Shown here one piece after another: positions 24,724-34,500 of a stretch of DNA of 61,949 nucleotides. Position numbers and translations under genes: made by a program. Source of the DNA: Phycisphaerales bacterium (GTDB taxonomy: Bacteria > Planctomycetota > Phycisphaerae > Phycisphaerales > UBA1924); NCBI GenBank assembly GCA_027019265.1, contig JALUWX010000049.1, forward strand, positions 1-61,949. Reading direction: 5' to 3'. Below the pieces are notes generated by a model, which was not told the DNA's origin, did no database searches, and saw only the letters and a program-made list of their open reading frames with translations. The stretch's first letter is position 1. Each line of letters starts with the position of its first letter.

Positions 24724-25500
24724 TCATTGCCCCGATCCGTCGAGTTCGCGCAGCGCGTCCATGATCTCAGGGAGCACCAGCCCGGACGGGCCGAGCACGG
24801 TCAGATCAACCTCATCCGTGATCGGGGTCGGATCTCGGTTGATCTCGACGGTTCTCGCGCCGTTCTCCCGAGCGACCTCGATGAAACTGGCCGCGGGTTG
24901 GACCGTGGCGCTGGTCCCGATCGACATGAAGAGGTCGCAGTCCGATAGCGCCTCAAAGCTCGCACGGATCGCGCTCTCCGGGAGTTGCTCCCCGAACCAG
25001 ACCACGCACGGGCGCATCAAGCCCCCCGTGTCCGAGGGGATCGGGAACTGATCGAACTCGATCTCCGAGAGCGGGCGTTCCGCGCCGGTCTTCGTGCAGC
25101 GCCAGGTCAGGATCGTTCCGTGGATCTCGACGACGTTGGACGAGCCCCCACGCTGGTGGAGCCCGTCGATGTTCTGGGTGATGAGTGTGAATCCCGAATC
25201 GTGCTGGTGCTTCAGTCTTTCGATCTGCGCGAGCGCATGGTGCCCCGGATTGGGTTCGACGTCGATCGCTCGGGTGAATCGCCAGTGGTACCAGCGCGTC
25301 ACGAGCTCCGGGTTCGCGTTGAACGCATCGATCGTCGCGAGCTCCATCGGGTCGTACTTGGACCACAGCCCCTCCTCGGGGTCCCGGAATGTTGAAAGCC
25401 CGCTCTCCGCGCTCACCCCCGCGCCCGTGAGCACGACGATCGACCGTGCGTCACGGATCCACGCCGCGATCTCTCGGACAGCTTGCTCGCTCGTCGTCAT
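24724..25500 (-). CDS. Sir2-family NAD-dependent deacylase without zinc-binding cysteines
   Basis: A 258-residue sirtuin. The NAD-binding and catalytic motifs are intact: VLTGAGVSAESGLSTFRDPE near residue 20, TLITQNIDGLHQRGGSSNVV, the catalytic His in VEIHGTILTWRC, and VVWFGEQLPESAI and GTSATVQPA. The zinc ribbon is degenerate. The usual two CxxC pairs are replaced by CTKTG and TGGLMRPC, leaving at most two cysteines. Sirtuins lacking zinc ligands are known in some bacteria, so activity cannot be excluded. It lies first in a unit with hutG and hutI, suggesting either control of hut enzymes by deacylation or a simple shared promoter. The activity (deacetylase, desuccinylase or other) cannot be told from the sequence. 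Confidence 0.9.
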   Translation of the reverse strand: MTTSEQAVREIAAWIRDARSIVVLTGAGVSAESGLSTFRDPEEGLWSKYDPMELATIDAFNANPELVTRWYHWRFTRAIDVEPNPGHHALAQIERLKHQHDSGFTLITQNIDGLHQRGGSSNVVEIHGTILTWRCTKTGAERPLSEIEFDQFPIPSDTGGLMRPCVVWFGEQLPESAIRASFEALSDCDLFMSIGTSATVQPAASFIEVARENGARTVEINRDPTPITDEVDLTVLGPSGLVLPEIMDALRELDGSGQ

Positions 25501-25521
25501 GTATGACGGTACGCTTGTCCG

Positions 25522-26244
25522 ATGCCCAAGGTTTTCCTCTCAGCTCAGTGGCGTGATCTGATCCTCGCGAACTACAGCGTGGACCCGGGTTTGCTGACGT
25601 CCCGTCTCCCCGATGGGCTTGAGCTGGATTTGTTTGAAGGGCAGGCCGTCTGTAGTCTCGTGGGGTTCATGTTCCTCAAGACCCGGGTCAAGGGGATCCG
25701 ATGGCCGGGCTACACGGACTTCCCCGAGATCAATCTCCGCTTCTATGTCCGGGAGAAGGGCTCCGATCGACGAGGGGTTGTCTTTGTGCGCGAGCTGGTT
25801 CGTCATCGGTTCGTCGCGTTCGTTGCACGATCGCTCTACAACGAGCCCTACGTGCACGCTCAGATCAAAGAATCGATCGGCGAATCCAACACGGAGCGCC
25901 GGGTTGGATACGAGTTTGCGTGCAACGAGGGCGCCGGGCGGATGGGCGTGATCGCGGATCCATCGACGACGCACCCCGACGACGACTCACCCGAGCACTG
26001 GTTCAAGGAACACCAGTGGGGCTACGGCACCACTAAGCGTGGACGCACCCTCCGCTACGAAGTCCAGCACCCTGTCTGGAACTGCCATACGGTCCGTTCC
26101 CACGAGATCGATGTCGATTGGTTCCGGATCTACGGTCCGGAATGGTCGCGCATGCGCGATGCGCAACCCCTGAGTGTCATTCTCGCGCAGGGCTCACCGA
26201 TCACCGTCCACGGCGCGGAGCCGCTCACGAACCCGAGATCGTGA
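25522..26244 (+). CDS. DUF2071 (YqjF-like) protein
   Basis: A 240-residue protein of the DUF2071/YqjF group, acetoacetate-decarboxylase-like in fold. Family features are an N-terminal FLSAQWRDLILANYSVDPGL, then LTSRLPDGLELDLFEGQAVC, SLVGFMFLKTRVKGIRWPGY, FPEINLRFYVRE and GVVFVRELVRHRFVAFVAR. The function of the family is not established. It is divergent from the sirtuin gene (21 bases apart) and its last 20 bases overlap the end of the convergent endonuclease/phosphatase gene. It is the only plus-strand gene inside the hut region and splits it in two. Confidence 0.9.
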   Translation: MPKVFLSAQWRDLILANYSVDPGLLTSRLPDGLELDLFEGQAVCSLVGFMFLKTRVKGIRWPGYTDFPEINLRFYVREKGSDRRGVVFVRELVRHRFVAFVARSLYNEPYVHAQIKESIGESNTERRVGYEFACNEGAGRMGVIADPSTTHPDDDSPEHWFKEHQWGYGTTKRGRTLRYEVQHPVWNCHTVRSHEIDVDWFRIYGPEWSRMRDAQPLSVILAQGSPITVHGAEPLTNPRS

Positions 26245-27082
26245 TCCGCGCCCAGACGGGGAAATGGTCCGAGGGGTAGCGCCCGTCCTCGTTCGTCCGA
26301 TCGATGTCCGCATCGAGGGTCCGGATCATGGTGTTCGCGAAGATGTGATCGATCTTGTCACCCTCGGAATCGCCCTTGAAGCTGTTGAAGGTCCCGACAT
26401 TGGTTTCGTCGGGATGAAGATCCCGGTAGGTATCGACGAGCTTCGGTCCCCCTCGGTGGGAGGTCAGATACAGCATGGCCTGGTTGTCTTCCCCGGCGTT
26501 GAAATCCCCCATCAGGAGCACCGGCTCATCGCGGATGTCTTTGAGTTCGCGACCGATCAGCGCGGCGCTATTCAAGCGTGAGGTCTGGGACTGGTGGTCG
26601 AAATGGGTGTTGTAGACGTTGATGGCTTCGCCGCTGGCGCGGTCGATCAAACGAGCCCAAGTGCAGATGCGCGTGATCGAGTTCCCCCAGCCCGTCGATC
26701 CGACGACCTCGGGTGTGTCGGAGAGCCAGAACGTTCCCGAAGATTCGACGTAGAACCGATCGAGCTTGTAGAGGATCGGAGAGAACTCGCCTTGTGTTGC
26801 GCCGTCGTCGCGTCCGACCCCTATGACGCCGTAGCCCTCGATGTGTTCGGTGATCGACTCGAGCTGGAAGCTCAGCGCTTCCTGGAGCCCGACGATGTCC
26901 GCATCCCGTGCCTCGATGACGTCGTAGACGAGCGCTTCCCGGTTCGCCCAGCGGTTGTCGCCGTCATTCGCGGTGCCGTAGCGGATATTGAACGTCATCA
27001 CGGTCCACTCGGGTTCCGCGGCGACAACTGCCGAACACCCAATCCCGAGGAGGAGTGAAAGGATCGCGGCGAACTGAAGCAT
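26225..27082 (-). CDS. Exported endonuclease/exonuclease/phosphatase-fold protein
   Basis: The 285 residues carry an N-terminal signal sequence (MLQFAAILSLLLGIGCSAVV, cleavage likely before AEPEW) and then a complete EEP fold. MTFNIRYGTANDGDNRW, DADIVGLQEALSFQL, NVYNTHFDHQSQTSR, LLMGDFNAGEDNQA and YPSDHFPVWARITIS supply the metal and catalytic residues. In other bacteria such exported enzymes act on nucleic acids, sphingomyelin, phosphoinositides or sugar phosphates, and the substrate cannot be told here. The ATG at 27082 lies 31 bases after the hutU stop, so the gene probably belongs to the hutH-hutU transcript. Confidence 0.93.
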   Translation of the reverse strand: MLQFAAILSLLLGIGCSAVVAAEPEWTVMTFNIRYGTANDGDNRWANREALVYDVIEARDADIVGLQEALSFQLESITEHIEGYGVIGVGRDDGATQGEFSPILYKLDRFYVESSGTFWLSDTPEVVGSTGWGNSITRICTWARLIDRASGEAINVYNTHFDHQSQTSRLNSAALIGRELKDIRDEPVLLMGDFNAGEDNQAMLYLTSHRGGPKLVDTYRDLHPDETNVGTFNSFKGDSEGDKIDHIFANTMIRTLDADIDRTNEDGRYPSDHFPVWARITISGS

Positions 27083-27113
27083 GGTCGGTCTCCGAGTGAG
27101 TACGGCTCGTGGG

Positions 27114-28865
27114 TCAGGAATCCATCGGGATATCGACCTGCTGATCGCGCCCGCATTGGATCGCGTCGTCGTACCCCGCATCCGCGTGGCGGAAGATCCC
27201 CATCATCGGGTCGTTGCGGAGCACCCGCGCAAGCCGATCGTGCGCCTGATCGGTGCCGTCGGCGACGATGACCTGCCCAGCATGCTGCGAGAACCCGATC
27301 CCGACCCCACCCCCGTGGTGAAAGCTCGTCCAGCTCGCGCCCGACGCGATGTTCACCCCGAAGTTCAAGATCGCCCAGTCCGAGACGGCGTCCGTCCCGT
27401 CCTTCATGGACTCGGTCTCACGGTTCGGTGAAGCGACGGACCCGCAATCGAGGTGGTCGCGCCCGATGACGATCGGCGCGGAGACCTCGCCGGACTTCAC
27501 CATCGCGTTGAACATCAGCCCTGCTTTGTCCCGCTCCCCGAGCCCGAACCAGCAGATCCGGGACGGGAGCCCCTGGAACGCGAACCGGGGTTCGCACTTC
27601 TCGTACTCCCCGGCCAGCAGCGCCTCGGGGTTCTTGTGACACCCGAGGAGCCACTTGTGCAAACGCTCGTTGTATCCTCCGCCGTCTTTGGGGAACGCTT
27701 TGAGGAGCGCGTGATCTGTCTTGTAGATGTCGATCGGATCTCCTGAGAGCGCGACCCAGCGGAACGGGCCACGCCCCAGACAAAACTGCGGACGGATATA
27801 CGCCGGGACAAACCCGGGGAACGCGAACGCGTCCTGGAAACCCTCGTCGAGCGCGCGTTGACGGATGTTGTTCCCGTAGTCGAACGTCTTCGCGCCGCGT
27901 TTCTGGAGCTCGACCATCGCTTCGACATGACGGCGCATGGATTTGAGCGCGAGCTTCTGGTACCCGCTCGGGTCTTCGTCCCGCGCTTCACACGCCTGCG
28001 CGTAGGTGTACTCGATCGGGGTGTAGCCCTGGAGCGGGTCGTGGGCGCTCGTTTGGTCCGTGAGGACGTCCGGGGTGATCCCGCGTTCGATCAATCGTTC
28101 GAGGAGCGTGATCGCGTTCCCCTCCCACCCGACACTCGTCGCGGATTTCTGCGCCTTGAGCTCGAGCGCCCGGTCGATCGCGCCGTCGAGATCATCAACA
28201 AGCTCGTCGAGGTAGTGGTCCTGGAGACGGCGTTCCAATCGCGAGCGATCGACATCCGCGATCAAGCACGTCCCCCCGCACAGCGTCACCGAGAGCGGCT
28301 GCGCGCCCCCCATCCCGCCGCAGCCCCCCGTGACACTCAGCGTCCCCGCAAGCGTGCCCCCGAAGTGCATCGCGCCGCACTCCGCGAACGTCTCGTAGGT
28401 CCCCTGGAGAATCCCCTGGGTCCCGATGTAGATCCACGAACCGGCCGTCATCTGCCCGTACATCATCAAGCCCTTCGCCGCGAGCTCGTCGAAGTGCTCT
28501 TGTGTCGCCCAGTGGGGGACCAGGTTCGAGTTCGCGATCATCACGCGTGGCGCGTCCTCGTGGGTCTCGATGACCCCGACGGGCTTCCCGGATTGGACGA
28601 GCAGGGTCTGGGTCGGGGAGAGCCGTTTCAGTGTCGCGATGATCGCGTCGTACGCTTCCCACGAACGGGCGGCCTGCCCACGTCCCCCGTAGACGATCAG
28701 CGACTCGGGGTGCTCCGCGACCTCGGGATCGAGGTTGTTCATGAGCATCCGCATCGCCGCTTCCGCTTGCCAGGTCTTGCACACCAGATCCGTCCCACGG
28801 GGGGCACGGATCACACGGTCCTGGGGCTCGGGGATGTACCGGGGTTTGCTGCTCGCTGTCGTCAT
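27114..28865 (-). CDS. hutU: Urocanate hydratase (histidine degradation, step 2)
   Basis: A 583-residue NAD-dependent urocanase, slightly longer than the usual about 555. Key segments are [39 protein letters not shown], the glycine-rich NAD site [57 protein letters not shown] near the catalytic region, and [20 protein letters not shown] at the C-terminal end. It starts 16 bases after the hutH stop and is clearly co-transcribed with it, converting urocanate made by HutH to imidazolonepropionate. Confidence 0.98.
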   Translation of the reverse strand: MTTASSKPRYIPEPQDRVIRAPRGTDLVCKTWQAEAAMRMLMNNLDPEVAEHPESLIVYGGRGQAARSWEAYDAIIATLKRLSPTQTLLVQSGKPVGVIETHEDAPRVMIANSNLVPHWATQEHFDELAAKGLMMYGQMTAGSWIYIGTQGILQGTYETFAECGAMHFGGTLAGTLSVTGGCGGMGGAQPLSVTLCGGTCLIADVDRSRLERRLQDHYLDELVDDLDGAIDRALELKAQKSATSVGWEGNAITLLERLIERGITPDVLTDQTSAHDPLQGYTPIEYTYAQACEARDEDPSGYQKLALKSMRRHVEAMVELQKRGAKTFDYGNNIRQRALDEGFQDAFAFPGFVPAYIRPQFCLGRGPFRWVALSGDPIDIYKTDHALLKAFPKDGGGYNERLHKWLLGCHKNPEALLAGEYEKCEPRFAFQGLPSRICWFGLGERDKAGLMFNAMVKSGEVSAPIVIGRDHLDCGSVASPNRETESMKDGTDAVSDWAILNFGVNIASGASWTSFHHGGGVGIGFSQHAGQVIVADGTDQAHDRLARVLRNDPMMGIFRHADAGYDDAIQCGRDQQVDIPMDS

Positions 28866-28881
28866 GGGGCGCTCCTTCTCA

Positions 28882-30411
28882 TCATTCTACCGCGAGCACC
28901 AACGCGCCCGAATCAATCAATCGTTCGATCAGCTCGATGTCCGGCGATGGGGATCGGTCCGTCTCCAACGTTGGAACCGCTTCGCGGATCACCCGGATCG
29001 CGTGCTCGACACGATCCCCGGAGACATAGGGACGATGCGCGTCCACACCCTCCGCGCTCGTCAGCAGTTCGCAAGCAATGACCGAACGGGTCAGCTGAAC
29101 GACCCGAGCGAGCTTCGCCGCGGAGCGCGGACCGAAGGAGTTGTAATCCTCCATCCCCGCGCAGGTCGAGAGGTTCGACACACTCGCCGGGGTGCACAGC
29201 CCGATGAGCTCGTTGCACATCGCGGCGGCCGCGTACTGCACGATCATGAATCCGGACATCACACCCGGTTTCGGGCTCATGAACGCGCGGAGATTCGATT
29301 CCGGATCGAACGCGGAGAGGATGTGGTACATCCGTCGCTCCGAGATCCCGGCCATATGCGACACGGCGATCGCGCACGCGTCCATCGGGAGCGCCACGGG
29401 CATCCCGTGGAAACACCCCGCGCTCACGATGTCGGGCATATCCGCGCCTATATCGAAGATGAGCGGGTTGTCCGTGACCGCGCCGAGTTCGTTCGTGAGC
29501 CGCGCCATGCACGATTCGATCATGTCGAGCGCCGATCCGAGCACGAGGGGCGCCGCGCGGAAGGAGTAGGGGTCCTGCACGCGCGGGTCGTTCTCCGCGT
29601 GAGACCCGACGATCGTGGATCCCGACAGGAGCGAGCGCAGGGTCGAAGCGACGCGCGACGCGCCGGGCTGGTTCCGGACTTCGTAGACGCGCGGGTCGAG
29701 GAACCCGTGCGAGGTCCGGGCCGCGTCCATCGACATCGCGTTCGCGATGAGCGCCGCATCGATCACGCGGGACAGATCCCGCTCGATAAGCGCGAAGCGC
29801 CCGCACATCAGGTGGGTCCCGTTGATGAGCGCGAGCCCTTCCTTCGCTTCGAGCTCGATGGGTTCGAGCTGCGCCATCCGGAGCGCGTCCCCGCCCGGGA
29901 TCCGTGCTCCATCAACGATCGCTTCCCCTTCACCCATCAGCACAAGGGTGACATGTGCGAGCGGTGCGAGGTCCCCCGAAGCGCCCACGGACCCGGACTC
30001 GGGAACCACAGGTGTGATCCCGTTATTGAGGAGCGCGATGATCTGCTCGATCACCAAGGGGCGGATACCCGACTTCGCGCGGGTGAGCGAGGTTGCGAGG
30101 ATGAGCATCATCGCGCGGACCACGTCCACATCGAGCGGCGAACCGACCCCGGCCGCGTGTGATCGGATCAGGTTCCGCTGGAGGGTCTGGAGGTCCTCCC
30201 GCGCGATCCGTTCCCGCGCGAGCGATCCGAACCCCGTGTTGATCCCGTAGTGCGGGTTCCCCGTATCGAGCACCCGCTCGAGCAGCCCCCGGCACGCATC
30301 AACCCTCGCCGCGGATTCCGCGTCGAGCGACACCCGAGCCCCCCGACGCGCGACATCCTCGACAAGGGTGGGGGTGAGCTCCAGATCGGTCGTGAGGATG
30401 AGTTCGTGCAT
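28882..30411 (-). CDS. hutH: Histidine ammonia-lyase (histidine degradation, step 1)
   Basis: A 509-residue enzyme that deaminates histidine to urocanate through a self-made MIO group from Ala-Ser-Gly. The MIO tripeptide is in [20 protein letters not shown], the catalytic tyrosine in [16 protein letters not shown], and [14 protein letters not shown] and [20 protein letters not shown] are further hallmarks. I chose the ATG at 30411; the longer frame upstream runs into the divergent gene. It is the first gene of the hutH-hutU unit and is divergent from the CtlX-like hydrolase, with 63 bases between their starts. No HutC repressor gene is present in the window. Confidence 0.98.
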   Translation of the reverse strand: MHELILTTDLELTPTLVEDVARRGARVSLDAESAARVDACRGLLERVLDTGNPHYGINTGFGSLARERIAREDLQTLQRNLIRSHAAGVGSPLDVDVVRAMMLILATSLTRAKSGIRPLVIEQIIALLNNGITPVVPESGSVGASGDLAPLAHVTLVLMGEGEAIVDGARIPGGDALRMAQLEPIELEAKEGLALINGTHLMCGRFALIERDLSRVIDAALIANAMSMDAARTSHGFLDPRVYEVRNQPGASRVASTLRSLLSGSTIVGSHAENDPRVQDPYSFRAAPLVLGSALDMIESCMARLTNELGAVTDNPLIFDIGADMPDIVSAGCFHGMPVALPMDACAIAVSHMAGISERRMYHILSAFDPESNLRAFMSPKPGVMSGFMIVQYAAAAMCNELIGLCTPASVSNLSTCAGMEDYNSFGPRSAAKLARVVQLTRSVIACELLTSAEGVDAHRPYVSGDRVEHAIRVIREAVPTLETDRSPSPDIELIERLIDSGALVLAVE

Positions 30412-30474
30412 GGTCGATTCTGCCCCCCGGACCACCCGGAATCCACCCTCGATCCCCACGATCCCGTGTGTACC

Positions 30475-31440
30475 ATGCGCGTGATGACGAAACTGTTCCC
30501 AGACGTATCGCACTGCTCCGATCGGGTCCTCATGGTGCGCCCGAGCCGGTTCGGGTACCACAAGGCCGCCGCCGAATCCAATGCTTTCATGCGCGAGCCC
30601 GTGATGGACGAAGCGCCCATCGCGCTCCGGGGTGTCGAGGAGTTCGATGTCCTCCACCAGGTGCTCGACGAAGCGGGTGTCCGGGTCCTTGTCTACCAGG
30701 ACACCGACAACCTTCCGGATTGTCTCTTCCCCAACAACTGGTTCTCCTGGCACCAACCTGTTGGTCAGTCCCCGACCCTGATCACCTACCCGATGCGCAA
30801 TGCGTTGCGACGCGCGGAACGACGCGCGAGCGTGCTCAAATCCATCGAAGAGTTCACGGGGGTTACCCCGAATCGTATTGAGCTCGAATCGCTCGAAGAT
30901 GACGATGAGATCCTCGAGGGGACCGGGTCGCTCGTGCTCGATCGGACCAACGGGATCGCGTTTGCGTGTCTCTCCGAACGGACAACCCCCAGAGCGCTCG
31001 AAATCTGGTGGGAGCATACGGGGTATCAAACCGTTTCATTCGACTGCACCGACTGGGAAGGCAACGCCGTCTACCACACGAACGTTGTTCTTTCCATCGG
31101 GAGGAAGGTCGCGATCATTGCTTCGGAGATGATCCGGGACGAGAAGGAGCGGGATCGGGTCCTCGGGAAGCTCCGGGACACGGGACGGGACATCGTCGAG
31201 ATCTCCGAGATCCAGGTCACCCAGATGGCCGGGAACGCGCTCGAACTCAGAACGAAGTCCGGAGACCATGTCTACGCGATGTCATCCGCGGCCTTTTCCA
31301 TCCTCGAACCCGAGCAGCGCGACACGATCGAATCCCACTCTCGCATCGTCCACGCGCCCATCCCCACGATCGAGCGGATCGGGGGCGGATCCGTGCGTTG
31401 CATGATCGCTGAACTCGGGTCGGATTCCGTCCCCGATTGA
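30475..31440 (+). CDS. ctlX: CtlX-like citrulline/guanidino-compound hydrolase (DDAH family)
   Basis: The 321 residues match the amidinotransferase / dimethylarginine-dimethylaminohydrolase superfamily, closest in style to CtlX (citrulline utilisation hydrolase). Evidence is VRPSRFGYHKAAAESNAFM, the substrate-binding LPDCLFPNNWFSWHQP, EILEGTGSLVLDR, VYHTNVVLSIGRKVAIIASE with the catalytic His, and the nucleophile Cys in IGGGSVRCMIAELG near the C-terminus. The family cleaves the guanidino or ureido group of arginine-like amino acids. It is divergent from hutH, so amino-acid catabolic genes on both sides may share control. The symbol is given on family similarity; citrulline itself as substrate is not proven. 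Confidence 0.85.
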   Translation: MRVMTKLFPDVSHCSDRVLMVRPSRFGYHKAAAESNAFMREPVMDEAPIALRGVEEFDVLHQVLDEAGVRVLVYQDTDNLPDCLFPNNWFSWHQPVGQSPTLITYPMRNALRRAERRASVLKSIEEFTGVTPNRIELESLEDDDEILEGTGSLVLDRTNGIAFACLSERTTPRALEIWWEHTGYQTVSFDCTDWEGNAVYHTNVVLSIGRKVAIIASEMIRDEKERDRVLGKLRDTGRDIVEISEIQVTQMAGNALELRTKSGDHVYAMSSAAFSILEPEQRDTIESHSRIVHAPIPTIERIGGGSVRCMIAELGSDSVPD

Positions 31441-31460
31441 CGGATCTGGATACCCGGATC

Positions 31461-31488
31461 CGTTCACGATCCGCTATATTCGTGAACG
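31461..31488. promoter_or_regulatory. 28-base dyad overlapping a TATATT -10-like hexamer
   Basis: CGTTCACGA and TCGTGAACG form a perfect nine-base inverted repeat separated by ten bases (28 bases in all). TATATT at 31475-31480 lies in its centre, 50 bases before the start of the tricorn-like gene. It may be an operator over that gene's -10 element. No matching -35 is visible, and no T tract follows, so a terminator is less likely. Confidence 0.45.
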
Positions 31489-31530
31489 CAGACCCATGAT
31501 ATGTTTCCACGACATCAGAGGATTCTCCCT

Positions 31531-34500
31531 ATGACCCGAAGCGCGTCCCGAGTGTGTTCCGTTCTCACCCTTTCCCTCGTCGGCACCGCTCATGCCGCGA
31601 CGAACGGGCTTATCCAGTATCCATGCGCCGCGCCGGACAACCAGACGATCGTCTTCAGCGCGCAGGGCGATCTCTGGGCTTCGAACCCCGACGGCGGGAT
31701 CCCCACACGACTCACCACCCACGCCGCGATCGAATCGCGCTCGTGCTTCAGCCCGGACGGGACGAAGCTCGCGTTCGAATCGAACCGGGACGGGACCGAC
31801 AACCTCTATGTCGCTGATGTCACGGGATCCGGGTCGGATATGACGATCACCAACATCCGCCGGGTCACGGTTTCCGATCGATCCCACTGGCTCGGGTCCT
31901 TCGACGAGTCGGGGAAGGCGCTGCTGTTCTCCGCGTACATGAACCCGGACATCTATCGCCAGCCCGAGATGTACAGGGTCCCCCTCGACGGCGGCCCGAT
32001 CGAGCGGTTCACCGAGGCCTACGGGCGAGGCCCGACCCTTGGGGACAATGAACTCGTCTACTTCGTCCGGGGCTACTACTACCCCCATCGCTCCGTGTAC
32101 CGGGGCCCCGGGAACATCGACATCTGGTCCCTCGATCGGAGCACGAGCGAGTTTAAGCAGGTCACGACCTTCGCCGGGAACGATCTCGATCCCGCGCCCC
32201 TCCCCGATGGATCCCTCCTCTACCTCTCCTCTCGCGACGGCACGTACAACGTTTATCGACTCGATCCCAACAAAACCGATCGGAAGGGAAGATCCGGGGA
32301 TCAGCTCACCCACTTCGCACCCGGCGATGACACCACCCTCGCGCACGGGGTCCGGGACCTCCGGGTCAGCCCGGACGGGACCACGGCCTACTTCGTGTGC
32401 TGGAACACGCTGTACTCCCTCGACCTCACGGAACGCAAGCCCGAGCCCAGAGCGATCGAGCTGACCCTCAATGCGGATCACGACCGAGACAGGACCGTCA
32501 TGATGGACCTGTCACGGAAGGTCAACGAAGCCGCGATTCATCCGAGCGGCGAAGCGGTCGTCGTCCAAGCCCGCAACGAGCTCTTCATCCGTTCGACCAA
32601 GGAGGGCTACCCCACCCGGCGCATCACCAATACCCCGACGCGCGAGCGTGATCTCGTCTGGTCCCCCGACGGATCCGTGCTCTACTTCACCTCCGACGAC
32701 GAGGATTCCCTCGGGTCCATCTTCGCCGCCCGGGTCACCCTGAGCACCGAGGACCTCAAGCCCAAGGAGCCCGAAGAGGACAAGGAAGCAAAGGAATCCG
32801 AAGAGGACCCCAAGGACGAATCCGCAGACTCGCCCGAGACCGGAGAACTCCCGGCGGAGGACGCGACAGACGAGGTCGATCCGACTTCCGATGACGATTC
32901 CGAATCAGAAAGCGAAGCAGCCGACGAAGCGAAGGAAGACGAGGAAGAGAAGATCGACCACGGCGCCCGTTGGGCCGGGGCGCTCCGTTTCGAGATCGAT
33001 CCCGTCGTGGTCAACGCCGACAACTGCTACGCGCCCAACCCCTCACCCGACGGCACCAAACTCATCTACAAGAAAACCCGTGGTGACGTGATCCTCCGGG
33101 ATCTCGATACCGGGGACGAGCGAGTCCTCGTGGAAGCGTGGTCCGACCCCGAAGTTCTGTGGGCCGCGGATTCCGTGCACATCGTGTTCGCCGACACGGA
33201 CCTCGACTTCAACTCCGATATCTTCATCCTCGACACACGGCTCAACGAGGACGGGTCATCCAACGAGCCCGTCAACATCACCCAACACCCCGATGTCGAT
33301 CACTCCCCGAGACTCTCCGCCGACGGGAAGGTTCTGACCTTCCTCTCCGATCGGGATTCGGACAACTGGTCGTGGGATGTCTACACCGTCGCGCTCGATC
33401 GCGCCCTCGAAGGGATGCCCAAATACGAGCTCGAGCAGTACTACAAGGACGCCGCGGCCGCCGCAAAGAAGCGCGAGGTCCTCGATCCCAAAGACCCACC
33501 CGAGATCGAACCCTTCGAGTTCGACACGGACGATGCGTATCTCCGCATCAACCGTCTCACCCGGACCCCGGGCTCCGAGGGGAACCTCGCGATGAGCGCC
33601 GGCGGCGAGCGGATCGCCTTCACCCAGGACGGGAAGTTCGTCTCCGTCGATCCCTGGGGGAAGGAAGAGAAGACCATCAACGGGTCCGGCGTGTCCGATC
33701 CCCGGGTCGGTCTGAACGGATCGTCGATCTCATTCATCTCCGGAGGACAGGCCCATTCGTCCACAATCTCCGGGGGGAAGTCCGAGACCCTCTCCATCGA
33801 CGCGCGGGTCGAGATCGACCGAGCCAAGGAGCTCGCACAGAAGTTCGAAGAGGCCTCCGCTCGCTTCGGGCTCAACTTCTACCACCCGACCCTCAAAGGG
33901 CTCGATTGGGAAGCGATGACCGAGCGGTACCGAGAGCTCGCACTCCAAACCAAAACCAACGAAGCGTTCCAGCGCGTCATGAACTTCATGTTCGGCGAAC
34001 TCGACGGCTCTCACACCGGGATCTGGGGCGGCGATGGCTTCAGCGCCTCGTCGAGCCGGACCGGGTATCTCGGGATCGATGTCGCTTCGAACCCCGCCGG
34101 CTACGAGGTCACCCGGATCTACTCGGGAGGCCCCATCGATCGCATGAAGGACGGGATCCAGGTCGGCGACACCATCATCGCCGTCGGGGATACCGATCTC
34201 GTCAACGAGAACGGGAAGCTCATCGACTTCTACACCGCGCTCGCAAATACCAGCGGCTCCGAGGTCCTCATCGAATACACCCGTCCCAGTGATAGCGCGA
34301 TTCAGGCCGACGACGGAACCGAGGACGAAACCATCGACGGCTCTCGCTTCGCGCTCGTGAATCCGATCAGCTACGGCGCGCACAGCGTAATGCGTTACAA
34401 CCAGGAGGTCCTCGATCGGCGCGAGCAGGTCGAGCAGCTCTCGAACGGAAAGCTCGGATACCTCCATATCCGTTCGATGGGTGCAGCTTCGGTCCGGGAT

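Noticed and set aside
31461..31488. The 28-base dyad as a definite dif site
   Set aside because: Its sequence does not match the XerC/XerD arms known from other bacteria; it is kept only as an operator candidate and a weak dif idea.
32770..32960. The acidic Glu/Asp/Ser stretch in the first tricorn-like gene as an inserted repeat or contamination
   Set aside because: The second tricorn-like gene has a similar acidic linker in an equivalent position, so it is a normal part of this protein type.
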